Shown here piece by piece: positions 34,901 to 45,536 of a DNA stretch of 64,000 bases (positions within the stretch are counted from its first letter, which is position 1; the number at the start of each line of letters is the position of its first letter). A program made the translations under genes and the position numbers. Source of the stretch: Triops longicaudatus (Eukaryota > Arthropoda > Branchiopoda > Notostraca > Triopsidae); the NCBI GenBank assembly GCA_022885665.1, contig JAGQDJ010000045.1:62001-126000 (forward strand), given 5' to 3'. Under the pieces are notes generated by a model. That model was given only the letters and a program-made list of their open reading frames with translations. It had not been told where the DNA came from and ran no database searches.

Positions 34901-36817
34901 ATGCTTTTTCGCACTTTAAAATCCAGTCATTTACTCCGGTAACCTATTTTAAATATTTTATAACCAAAAAGTAGCTTTTTACTTTAGTTCAGTTCATGAT
35001 TTACCTTCCTTTTCTAGAACCTCCATAAAATGGAACCCCGGAGCTACCTCCCTTTACTCTTCATCAGCGGATGATTCGAAGAAACCGGTCGATGATAACA
35101 AGTCTGGTAAATCAATCGAAAGTACATCCAAAAATACAACTGTAACAGACAGTAAAGCTCAAGCTGCCAAACAAAAACTCGCTGACTTGCTTTCCTCCCT
35201 AAAAACGGTACACGCTACTATACCCTTTAACAAATTCTACTATTTATTATACATCTAATGTTTTCGTGTACCTCTGCAGGAGTCGGCAATTTCAGCTAGC
35301 CCTGATTCAGCCAATCATAATTTTACCCACAAATTAAATCTTGCAAGACCCAAACTTCGCAACAAAAAACTGAACGAAAATCAAGAGGCCAAACCCATTT
35401 CAAAATATATCAGCTCTGAAGTTATGGACGCTGTCGATTCTGTTGCTGCCTCTTTGGGTGGAGACACCCAGAATACTAAATCTGAACTGTTGGAAAAGAT
35501 GGAAAGCCACGCCAAAACCACTGAGCAGATCAAGAAAGCCAAATTAACGCTCAGGTAACGATCACTGCTCGCTTCCTGTTAACACAGAACCAAAATGTGA
35601 GAAACTATATCATACAAGGAAATAAAGCAACAAACTAAACTACGAAAGATAAAAAAAAGGTTATTTAGTTTTAACAAAGCGGTTAGATTAAAAATCGCTT
35701 AAAATTTACGCTTGTGGCACTTTCTTTACTAGTGACCTCGTAAGTGGGATGAAAGTCGAAGCAAAAAAATCAGAACGCACTCAAGCAGCTAAAGCGAAAT
35801 CAGGCAAAGACTCACGTAGAACGGAACAGCGTTTTGAAAAACGTGAAAACGTTTTCACCTCAGGAAAACCAATCGGCCTTTTCACCCCTGTTACGCCTGC
35901 TTCACAAACTGCAACGATTGTTACGACTTCGCAAGTCTCCTTTACTCCCACGTTTGATGCATTGGCCAAGCGTGAACTCCAGTTGATGACTACCCATCCA
36001 CCCCGCAACGGTTTTGAAGAAATGATTCAATGGACCGAGCAAGGGAAAGTGTGGCTTTTCCCCATTAACAACGAGCAAGGTTGGTTTTTACTTGAGAGTC
36101 GAACCCAAATGTAAGAGATAGTACGATTTCGAGAAACTTTTTCCGTTTATCACTCGCGTTAAGATTTTTATTCGAGAAAATAGGAGGGCAAAAAATAAAT
36201 GTATTAGTCTCCGCTCTGCGTAGGAAAACCAAGTAAATTGCAAGTTAAAATACCCAGAAGTGTAGTGCAGTCTGTCGGCACTTTTGTCTACATTTGATAG
36301 CAACTCTCAAACGTTTTGTAATATTCTGTACATGTCTACAACGTAGGATTTTCTTTTTCTGTACATTTTCTTATTTCTACCTCTCTGTTAATTTTTGATT
36401 AAGTGCTTTATCTTTCTTTATATTCCTCTCGCCTCCTTGAAACATAATGCCGCTTTATTCCGTTAATTTGTAAAAGAAAGTGAATTATGGAACGAGCTAA
36501 AGTAGAACATTATGGAAGTTTGACTGGTTTGAATGTTAAACGAAATTTGCTTTATTTTCACAGGTTTGGATGAAGAAGCCAAAGTAGGGTTCCACGAACA
36601 TGTGTTTTTGGAGCACCACTTGCAAGGTTGGTGCCCTCGGCGGGGGCCAATTCGTCATTTTATGGAATTAGTGTGCACGGGCTTGTCGAAGAATCCCTAT
36701 ATCACAGTCACGCAAAAGAAAGAGCATATTATGTGGTTCCGCGATTACTTCCATGGCAAGCAAGACATTTTAACTGAAATTGGAGCCCTTGAAGACAAAA
36801 TTAGTCTGCAAGCGTGA
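34901..36817 (+). CDS. mRpS31: Mitochondrial small-subunit ribosomal protein mS31 (MRPS31)
   Basis: Five exons (34901-34938, 35018-35207, 35280-35554, 35733-36079, 36564-36817) give 367 residues; human MRPS31 is about 395. The N-terminus (MLFRTLKSSHLLR then SIKWNPGATSLYSSS) is rich in basic and hydroxylated residues and lacks acids, as expected for a mitochondrial targeting presequence. The middle is Lys/Ser-rich and probably disordered. The conserved C-terminal half has NGFEEMIQWTEQGKVWLFPI, then GFHEHVFLEHHL, then GPIRHFMELVCTGLSKNPYI and KKEHIMWFRDYF, matching the mS31 family. It is a structural component of the 28S mitoribosomal subunit in the matrix. Exon 1 is only 38 nt, chosen because it supplies the ATG and the needed phase 2. 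Confidence 0.93.
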
Positions 36818-36876
36818 TCCTCTTCAGAAGTGTTCATGTAGATTGTTTTTTTTGTAATGTTAAAAGTAATACTAAT

Positions 36877-36882
36877 AATAAA
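36877..36882 (+). terminator. Polyadenylation signal AATAAA of mS31
   Basis: AATAAA lies 60 bases past the mS31 stop codon. Confidence 0.65.
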
Positions 36883-37794
36883 GCGAAGAAGTGAAAAACA
36901 TTTATTCTTCGTACGTACATGATCACGTCTACCGGTAACAGAGAAGAAAAGAACTATGGCAGCATTTGTTTGTTGATTGGGACATGTTTACCTGGACTGT
37001 TATCCATTAATCGACTGCTCCGCTTATTCGAATTCTACGTGAATTATACCACTATGATAAATAGCAGGACCGCAGTCGGTCAATAAATTTCATGGTAAAG
37101 TAATTTCAGAATTTCGATTCGGACTTTAACGTTCATTAGGTATTTATTTTCAAAGGAGAGTATGAGTTGATTTCGTGGAAATTTGATGTTTGAAAGTTCA
37201 AATCTTGAGGATTAAACTCATTTCACATGGATGTTCATAAAAAATCGTCACACCAAATGTTATGCATTATCAATAATAATTTGGAATTTCATGACTAAAG
37301 TTTTAGACCCCATTTGCAAAATCGACGAAGCACATAAGGTTGAGACTGACTTTCATCTTCGCGTGACGCTATTGACACTTTTGCGTTGGTACGATTCACA
37401 CGCGAACGCTGGAATTTGACCTTGTAGTTTCTTAAAGACACGACCGTTCAAACACGTGGATGCGTGAAACCCGGATCTCAACTATATTTTAATTAAAAGT
37501 AATTTTCATATTACAGTGAGATGAAAATAAAGGATTTCATACTATTGTTGTCTTCGTGTTTAGTATCTCGTCAATCGGTATAATAATCATGTCAATCGTA
37601 CTATATTTTGCGCCTGTCATAGTTTCTACACTGCGGTAGAATTAAATTATCATCTGAATGTAAGACAGGTGAATGCGGACATATTACCCTTTTAACGAAG
37701 CCGTTAAAATGAAGCGGAAAAGTAAATTAACATTAGAACGAAACGCCATTAGCACATGTTACAATGACGTTGGATAGGTTAAATGTAGCTTGAA

Positions 37795-38060
37795 TTTTTT
37801 GCTCGTATTCAAAGTTGTACATATCGCGGGGTAACTTTGAACATCAACTTTGGAAATGCAATGCTTCCAGATTTTTGCAGTGAAGTGAAAGTGACATGTT
37901 TGTGTCATTCTGCAGAACAACTTACAGAGCGAAAATTTTTTTTTTTTGCATTTACTTAAAAATTAGCCGAACAAACGAAAATAAAATAAAGAACGAAAAT
38001 AAAAAAAACGAAAATAAAAGGCACTTTTTCATTCGGAATTACCTCGTTTTACGGTATTAA
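37795..38060. repeat. Repeat block related to 33523-34543
   Basis: It contains the same type of hairpin (TTCAAAGTT at 37808-37816, AACTTTGAA at 37833-37841), A-rich ACGAAAATAAAA repeats, and an end reading GGAATTACCTCGTTTTACGG. That end matches the inverted end of the 33.5 kb element in reverse orientation. Confidence 0.4.
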
Positions 38061-40114
38061 AAGCGTCTCCAGTTATATTCCGATAAATAGCGTTTTTGCT
38101 ACCTTCCCACTACAGCATCACTTATGTTTTTTTACGCCTCGTGTAAATTAGCTTCAGATAACTAGTTTGAAAGCTTCTCACTTATTTTTCTGCTTCTTTA
38201 ACTAAAACAACTTTTATTAAACTTTCATTAATCTAGGAAAAACAGTGAATTACTTAGGATCAGTTTTTCGAATAAAGCTGCGAAATCAGTTATTTTTTAC
38301 GTGAAAAATTTGTCTAACGCTAGCGGGTAGGTGTTTGTGATTTTTTTTATAGCCGTAGTATGTTTATCGAGCAAAATTTACAAGTTTATAAACCAAAAAA
38401 CCTCGCGTTGTGATTGAGTGGAGGCTTTTTTACACCCACTATAAAGTATAGCACCCACAATTCTTAGGAAAACTTGTCGCACTGCTAACGATGAGACCTA
38501 TTCCTGGTAGGTACGAGGTTAGCAAATATAAAAAATGGCCTTATTAACTTCCTATTATTCGTGAAAAATACAATAAAAAAAAAAACAAAACAAAATCGAT
38601 TGTTGGTGATGCCAAAGAAGTTCTTGGTGTGCAATAATAATTCTTAAATATGAAGCTCGTCAACTGCAGTGGCTAAACAACCGCCAAGAGTCATCTCGAT
38701 ACCTTCGATGATAATTATTTTTAACTTAATACGATACTGTATAGGCACTTGTAGGAATATTGTGACCAAACAACTTGCAACTTATCCTTATAACCTGTGG
38801 TTCTTTCAAAAACATTAGGCAAATCTTGTGCCCTTTCATCAAAATTTTCTAGCATCCAAGAAATGTAGGGCAAATTAGGCTAGACCAAATTAGGCAAATT
38901 AGGCTATTATTAACAAACCTGACCCAAATTACTGAAATCGAAATATATTCGTCACAAGTGTCGAATGTCTTCTGAAAACAATTATGGTATTTAATAATGT
39001 TCAGTAACTATATTTCACTAATTTTCTCATTTTTTGTGTCCTACAGTGGAGAAAACGAGTTTCTCGCGTTTTCCTGTATGCTAAAGTGCAACTTTCTCAA
39101 CAGTAATTTTCTTTGCGTGTTTTTTTTTTCTCACTGTACAAAGCCTTCTCTGTACAAAAGAAAGATACTGGCCTTCTTTCCTAAGTGATTAGAGCTACTC
39201 GTCACCTCATTTTCTCTGCTTTGGATCAACAGCTGTTGTTGTTCTTCTTCGGGGTCTGTCGGTCAACATCTGACTACCTCATCCGTGTGTCTGCGGCCAT
39301 AAGAAAACCAACATTTTTGTGTCTACTTCTTTAAAACCAGAACAGTTTTCTCCTTACTGAAGTACCATCAAACCTTTCAAAAAGATCTTTCTTTAAGATA
39401 TGCATGTAATTTTCAAAGAAAGTTTAAGCCCAACAAGCGTGAGAGAGTTATAAATCGACGAAAAAGGTCGCTACAATAAAAACAAGCAAAAAAGTGGGAG
39501 CACGAAAGATTAACAGTATCACAATGAAAAAAAAAAGAAAAGAAAAGAATACAGCTGCAGAAAAACAGACAAAATCAACTCAAACCAAAACAAGTCTAGA
39601 AGATTTCAACTCGTCAGTTACGTAACACTTATCGTGCTGTTCAGTTTATTTTACAAAATACAAAACTATGTATCAATATCTGGCTGCGACGCCCGAAAAA
39701 TTATTTCAAACCAGAATACTAAAAAAAGTATGAGTTCGACAACCGGATTCCTGTTTTAACAATTAAAAAAAGTAAGAAAATAAATAAAAAAGGAATAGTT
39801 AACTGTATCTTATAGAATGAATACTCACTTGTTTTCTTTAACCTCGTATTCAAGTCATTTTTGACTTCACTTTTTGCAATTCTCGACTCGTCAGTCTAAA
39901 CAAGTGATGGCACAAATGTGCCATTAGAATGCAACCACTTCCACTAAATCTGTATAATACTGTTAGAAACCTCAAAACCCAAACTTGCGCATGTTTAGTC
40001 CAATAGCTTTAGGCGCGCAATTACTTTTGGTATGCCCTTAGGGACAAATAGACCTGAATCATACCAACAAATATTACCCAGGACAAGGAAGTTTACTACA
40101 CCACCGACTTCGAG

Positions 40115-40150
40115 TATAAAAGGAGCCCAACGTCGGTCTTTTACATCAGT
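40115..40150 (+). promoter_or_regulatory. TATA box plus TCAGT initiator
   Basis: TATAAAAG at 40115-40122 is followed by TCAGT at 40146-40150, a spacing of about 31 bp from box to initiator. This is the classic arthropod core promoter. The start codon follows at 40203. Confidence 0.7.
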
Positions 40151-40202
40151 AGACCCTTCAACATTCTGCAGTTCAGCCTCCTGCGTAATATCAAGTGATA
40201 CG

Positions 40203-41455
40203 ATGGCTTCTCTTAAGATGGTAAGTAAACACTAGTTAGCTTCGTTTTCACCTAATATAGATGTTTCGACAGTAATTAATATTTCTTACTATTTAAGAAA
40301 AACTAATATATACACGATAAATGTAGATTTTGGCCCTGTTTATGATCGCTATGTTGGCTTTCGCTGCTGCCGTACCTTCCGGTTATTTTGTTTTGGATGA
40401 CGAGGATCTGCAAGGTATTTATTTTTACCGATTTTCCTCCGGTGTTGTCTTCAGTATCCTAATTCAGTCAAGATTAGACGAGTTTATTGCACAATTTAAT
40501 TTCGGTGTGGCCATTTCATTGCTGAATTTCACTCACGTAATGTTCAACCGTTTAAAATGTAAATATCTCCTTCCTCCATGTTCGAAACCTGTTTCGGTAT
40601 CCTTACGTACTTAAAAGTCTAACCCTTGCACAGTATTAGTAAGATTTTCTGGTAGATTGAGTGCATAGTATAAGCTTATATAAAGTGATGGATCTTGATT
40701 TAATTTATGGAATGCAAATGATTAAAATATTTCAAAATTCCCAAACCATTCCGAGTTCTACGTAATCTACACATGCTTCGAATATTGTAGAATATCACAT
40801 CAGGAGTTACATGTAGTTAAGTGCTCTAGAAGGTGACGGATGTAGCTTTACACTTTGTACATTTAAATCCCCGAATTAGGTCCGTTGAGCCGCGTTCGTC
40901 GTGACGACAGTTATGGCGGTCATGGTCAATCTGGGTACAAAAAGCCTGGAGTTGTAGGCCCAGTTTACACCTTCGTCAAAACTGACCCTAAAGCCAACTT
41001 TAAATGGGGCGTCCGCCACCGCGTTGGAGCACAATACGCTTAAAATTCGCCAAAAGTTGAGCTGTATCCACCACCGTAGTCTTTAGCCACCTTTGCACCG
41101 GTATTATTGGATTCTGCTTTCCATTTGCACGCTTTTGTAACGCATGAGTTAATTTACAATGACTGAGTTTTAACAGTGACAACAGAAACTTCATAAAATT
41201 TGCAACACAGTTGATGACTCAAAACTAACAACCGAAAAGTTATTCCTTATGTAATGAAATTCATTGTTAGGTGCCAATATGCTCCAACATCGTATTCGTC
41301 GGGACGACTATTCTGGACATTTCGCCCCAGTTTACGTTCTAACGCACCAATCAACAGATAAGGAAGGAAACTTTAAGTGGCACGTTCGGCACAATGTAGG
41401 TCATGATGGAGGACACGGTGGCAATGACGGTGGCAGTGGTGGACATGGCTATTAA
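40203..41455 (+). CDS. Small secreted protein gene with two alternative homologous last exons
   Basis: Shared exons 40203-40220 and 40327-40414 encode MASLKM and then a hydrophobic signal sequence (ILALFMIAMLAFAAAVPSG) plus an acidic linker. They end in phase 1. Two downstream exons each accept that phase: 40880-41043 (form A, 89 residues) and 41271-41455 (form B, 96 residues). Both begin with Gly, then a dibasic R-x-R-R followed by Asp-Asp (RVRRDD, RIRRDD), then a P-V-Y-x-(F/L) block and NFKW-x-VRH-x-VG. Form B ends in a Gly/His/Asp-rich tail; form A ends soon after VGAQYA. The R-x-R-R site suggests furin-type cleavage releasing a mature polypeptide. Function is unknown; a cuticle, antimicrobial or signalling role is possible but unproven. 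An alternative reading is two tandem genes, the second having lost its leader exons. Confidence 0.7.
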
Positions 41456-41950
41456 GATCCAAAATCTTCCCATTTTTTTAAAAAATGATCCTATCTTAAG
41501 TTTTTGATCAGTGCTGAATATTTCCATCCTAGTCTTCAACATTTCCCATGGTACAGTAACACCCAAGCCGGTCTTGGATGGCACTACGAAGACATTTGTT
41601 TTATTCCCCAACTTCACGCAAACACGTTTGTTTTGAACGTTGTGTGCAGCGTGTGAAAAGCAACAGAGCAAATACAGTGTAACACGTTACGATGCCCTAA
41701 CCAACATGTTTTACTACAAAAATCTCTCGAAGGCAAACCACTGAATTTTACGAACCGAATCCTTCAAGCCCAACAAATAAGACATGAAAGAAGATGAGGC
41801 TTAATAATCGCTATTACGGAATAATTTAACATCAAACACGCACAGTCAAATGTGATGCTTAAGGAAGTACAGTGCAATGTCCTTTTCGATTTACCTAGCG
41901 GACATCGTCTGTTTTCTTAACTTCTTTTTACGTAATGTTCCTTTCTCATA

Positions 41951-41956
41951 AATAAA
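41951..41956 (+). terminator. Possible polyadenylation signal for the small secreted-protein gene
   Basis: AATAAA about 500 bases past the form B stop codon. It is rather distant, so the assignment is weak. Confidence 0.3.
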
Positions 41957-42309
41957 AGAATACTCCTACAAAACCTATCGCTTAAAACACGACCTCTCCT
42001 TTCAAGATATTCGCTTTATGGTAATTTCAATCTTGAAGGGTGCAACAAACATATCGGTTCAAGAATTTGAATACTTGCGTAGCACGCAAATTCCTTGTAC
42101 AGTATGCATCACATAGGCATCTTAGTTTTGTTATACATTTCGGCAAGAAATTACTTGTCTTACTTATCTATTAGGAGATATTTTCATGTTTGCTTCCCAA
42201 CACATAGAGTCGAATGCATTCACTGTTTTCCTCCTCATGCTCATTTTTTTCTTTCCTTTAGTAGACTAGCGTGAAAACTTCCACGCTCCCTTTATTTAAT
42301 GGTTTAGGC

Positions 42310-42652
42310 CAGGGCTCAGCCACCTTTCCCCTTCATGGGCCATTTAAAACTGTGTAAGGTGGCTGCGGACCGGATCAAGACATGTAAGATCAAAGAGAGT
42401 TAGCCAGTTGTAATACTGAAGTATTACTTAAGTAGTATAACTTAATTAAAAGTAATGACGGCTTCTTCACATAGATTTCTTTTGTAATATTAAAATTGCA
42501 TTAGACTTGTAAGGAATTCTGATTTGTACATTCTTTTATACACCAAATTTGCTTTATTATACAAAATATAATTTTCTGACCAAGCGCTGTGGGCCCGATA
42601 AATTAGATACGGGTCCAGTTCCAGCACGCGAGTCGGAGGCTGCCGACCACTG
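42310..42652. mobile_element. hAT-like MITE with imperfect 8-bp target duplication
   Basis: It starts CAGGGCTCAGCCACCTTTCC and ends GGAGGCTGCCGACCACTG, which read inverted gives CAGTGGTCGGCAGCCTCC. The flanking 8-mers are gtttaggc (42302-42309) and atttacgc (42653-42660), six of eight identical. It is 343 bp and non-coding. A relative lies in the dachsous intron near 3706. Confidence 0.65.
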
Positions 42653-42778
42653 ATTTACGCCTAAACTTCACGAAGATATTTCCTATGATGCGAATTCCCT
42701 CTTAAACGTTTCCGTTTTCAGTAAAACAAGTAAAAAAGGGAGTACATCACGATTTCATCGCTGATTGCTACGTCGTAT

Positions 42779-42985
42779 CCATGGCCGTACCCAGGGGCTG
42801 ATTAGAGGGTTTAATCCCCCTCCCATTCCCCCGAACTTTTTATTTTATAATGGGGAAAACAGGACGAACCTCAAATGTTCGAAAAATGCATACTACACCC
42901 CATCCCCCCGAAACCTCCAAAACCTCCTCCGAACCGAAATCCTGGGTACAATCCTGGTTGTAACTGTACGCTTAATGTGGGGATG
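42779..42985. repeat. Dispersed C-rich repeat
   Basis: It runs from CCATGGCCGTACCCAGGGGC through a C-rich run to TCCTGGGTACAATCCTGG. Related segments occur at 25127, near 45540-45580 (AAATCCTGGGTACAGTCCTG) and at 49221-49360 (TTAGGGGGTTAATCCTCCCC, then ATAATGGTGAAA). It is probably an old non-autonomous transposon. Confidence 0.5.
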
Positions 42986-43093
42986 TATTCCATCATGCAC
43001 CAAGGGGATGGAGTTATAATATTCAAGTTGCCTGTTTTGTCAGGAAAAGAATTTCATCGCTCGTTTTTCTAACTACAACCACTGCTTTGGCTA

Positions 43094-43236
43094 GAGTTAC
43101 ACGATGTAATTTTTCGAGAACTAGTTGCTACGCTTTGCTTCAGGCCAACTGGAATGTAAGGTGGAGAAAAGTATAGCAATTTGTTCGAAACCATAAAATT
43201 CTAACGAGTCTCCCTTAAAACTACATCGTGTAACTC
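43094..43236. mobile_element. Short MITE-like element with inverted ends
   Basis: The left end GAGTTACACGATGTAATTTT and the right end, inverted, GAGTTACACGATGTAGTTTT share 19 of 20 bases over a 143-bp unit. No coding content. No target duplication could be assigned. Confidence 0.65.
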
Positions 43237-44452
43237 CGACTTACTGGTAAAAACACAGGAAATGAAAAATATACATGACAGTGATCGGCATGAGCAAGTG
43301 GTGTATCAAACGATCAAATGGAAAATCAAATGGCGTATTGCTTTTTATGCCGGAACTGGGGTTGCTGAAATTTACAAGAGTGGGTGCAATTTGCTTGTAC
43401 GACAGGATAAGTAGTTGTTGCGATGACGAGGGTAGATTTGCGGTCGTTAGAGGACGTCTATGCAGCGAAGAAATTATGTTTCGTCCCGGTTTTTCAAAGT
43501 TTATTAAAAGTGCAAAATGGCTGCCATATTTTACCTTTTGCAGCGAATGCTTTGTCTCGTTCATCATACACTGTGCGACAGAAATATTTCCTGAATTTCA
43601 AAGCTTTGGAAAAAAAATTGCGGAAACTAATAAAGAATAAAGGACATTTAATGCCTTTGTTAAATTTCCTTGACATCGCAACAAGAATATGTCATGCAAT
43701 CGGCTAAGATATCAACGCAAAATACATTGTTAACGAAGAAAATTATTCCCGAGCCAGTTGTCGTAATCCGGAACTTCCATAACTGGGGTTGACAAAATTG
43801 GAATTCGACAGCAATCGTTTAACATATCGTTCAATCATTCATGGGTAATCGAAATAGCTCATATGCAATTTTATGAAACATTAGTGAAAAATACTTCCTA
43901 ATTTTTTATCATTATTTTTTTTATCTTACATCTCAACATTTTCACATCCGACACTGGAATCGGTTTATTCAAGAATGTTATTAGTCATAATAAAAGCATT
44001 ATCGAAAAATTCTGCAGGTCAAGGGAGGTTTTAATCGATTTCATAATGTCGTAGTACTATTAGTATAGATTTCATAGTACTACCATAGAAATACAAGCAA
44101 CCGACATCTTTGCCACACAGCCGATTAACATATTTACGTAAAAAAGCGGCCAATCATGGTCTCGTAAACAGCAGTGAAACGTTTGTTTTACGCGAGTAAT
44201 ACAAAGAACCTACGCTTGAATAGCAAGGCCTTGAACTTTTGAAGACTTTCTGATAAAAAACCTAACAAACCGTGACGAATCCAAGTATTATAGTTTACAC
44301 TAATTGAATTGTTCACTAAAGTACTTCAAACCACGTGTCACTATGAAATCAGTAAACCCTGTCTGCTTGGCTACGCGCACTAGCAACATGCTTCGTAATA
44401 AACATTTGCTTCAAAATTCCTGTATGTGGATTGTTTTTTTTTGTTGTTTTTT

Positions 44453-44516
44453 TTTGGGGGGGGAGGGGGCGACATTCAGCCATTTGCCCTGGGTGTCGTC
44501 TAGCATCGTTACGCCA
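44453..44516. repeat. hAT-type MITE right-end fragment
   Basis: A G-rich block is followed by TTTGCCCTGGGTGTCGTC and the terminus CGTTACGCCACTG, the inverse of CAGTGGCGTAACG. The left part is replaced by a T-rich and G-rich stretch. Confidence 0.45.
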
Positions 44517-45470
44517 CTGAATCTTGGTCGAGAAAATTGAAAAGAAATATGTATTTCTACTTAATAAGGTCTGAAAGTGTGAAAATATTTCAGCTGAAAG
44601 GATGAAGGAAAGGTCCGCCTCCTCTTCACGCAGACAACTTACGCATTAACACGCCCAGGTTAAACAGCAAGGGCAAGGTTTTCACGAATAGAAAGTGTGT
44701 AAAGGACACAACATTATCATGAAGAATACAATTCCCCGTAGGTCATTACATATAGACTACCATAATTGTAAAAAAAAAAATTCGAATTATTGTAATGGTA
44801 TGATTGCTGTCAAAAGTCAACGTTTCCTTTGATTTTGCATTAAATCGTGCAGTTGTCAAGGTGAAGTACACTCCAGTAGCCTATACCTGAGAACTACTAA
44901 TGACGTACTTAACAACTACAATCTCTGTATTTAAAGCTGACGAAAGTTCCTGCTCTTGAAACTTCACATGGCATACAGTCATAATCTAAATATTCCTCGT
45001 GTAAAGGATACCCATTATTCCGCAGCTGCCCGAAGGGGCAAGAACAAGCGGCAACCGGTAATAGTTGTTTTCGCGAGCCTCGAAGCACTCGCAAAAATCG
45101 CGTAGTCTACCAATTGGAATCTGGACAAGTTTTTGCTTAATTAACTCGTGAATAAAAGCCGTTAATTAATTTCAAGTCTATTTGAATTAAAGCCAATGAA
45201 CCGTTTATTAAACTTGTTACTAAAGTGTCACTATAACTGTAAGAAAGTCGTTGCCGTTTCATATTCCAGTTGGGACTAGACAGTTGTCGTCAGTTTTATT
45301 TTAAGTAAGGCTTAGTTTGAAAGACATAGTGCTAGCTTACTAGTTGTAAAATGTTTTTGTTTCTTTATTATTAATATTTTTTTATCTGTATAGTCAACAT
45401 GTAAATTTAAACCACCACCTTACCCACTAGAATTAGTGGATGATGCCCTCCCTCCCCCCAATAGTTCTTT

Positions 45471-45536
45471 GTAATGGTGAGCATACGTGACTACTAAATG
45501 TCCAACACAATGCATTTGGCAAAGTCAACCGACCTC
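45471..45536 (+). repeat. Inverted dispersed repeat, left copy
   Basis: This 66-bp segment is the reverse complement of 49099-49164 with three mismatches. Homology stops abruptly at both sides. Confidence 0.8.

Larger units (their letters stand above)
36818..40202. other. 3.4 kb intergenic region after mS31
   Basis: AT-rich. It contains the repeat block at 37795-38060, a cluster of AAATTAGGC copies near 38868-38903, and the promoter of the small secreted-protein gene at its right end. No additional gene was recognised. Confidence 0.6.

Noticed and set aside
40330..40614. 94-codon frame reading through the exon 2 donor of the small secreted-protein gene
   Set aside because: The part after 40414 is intronic; the RxRR exons give a better and duplicated continuation.
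43241..43707. Overlapping open frames on both strands
   Set aside because: Three frames open at once suggests low stop density by chance or a degraded repeat; no motif is visible.
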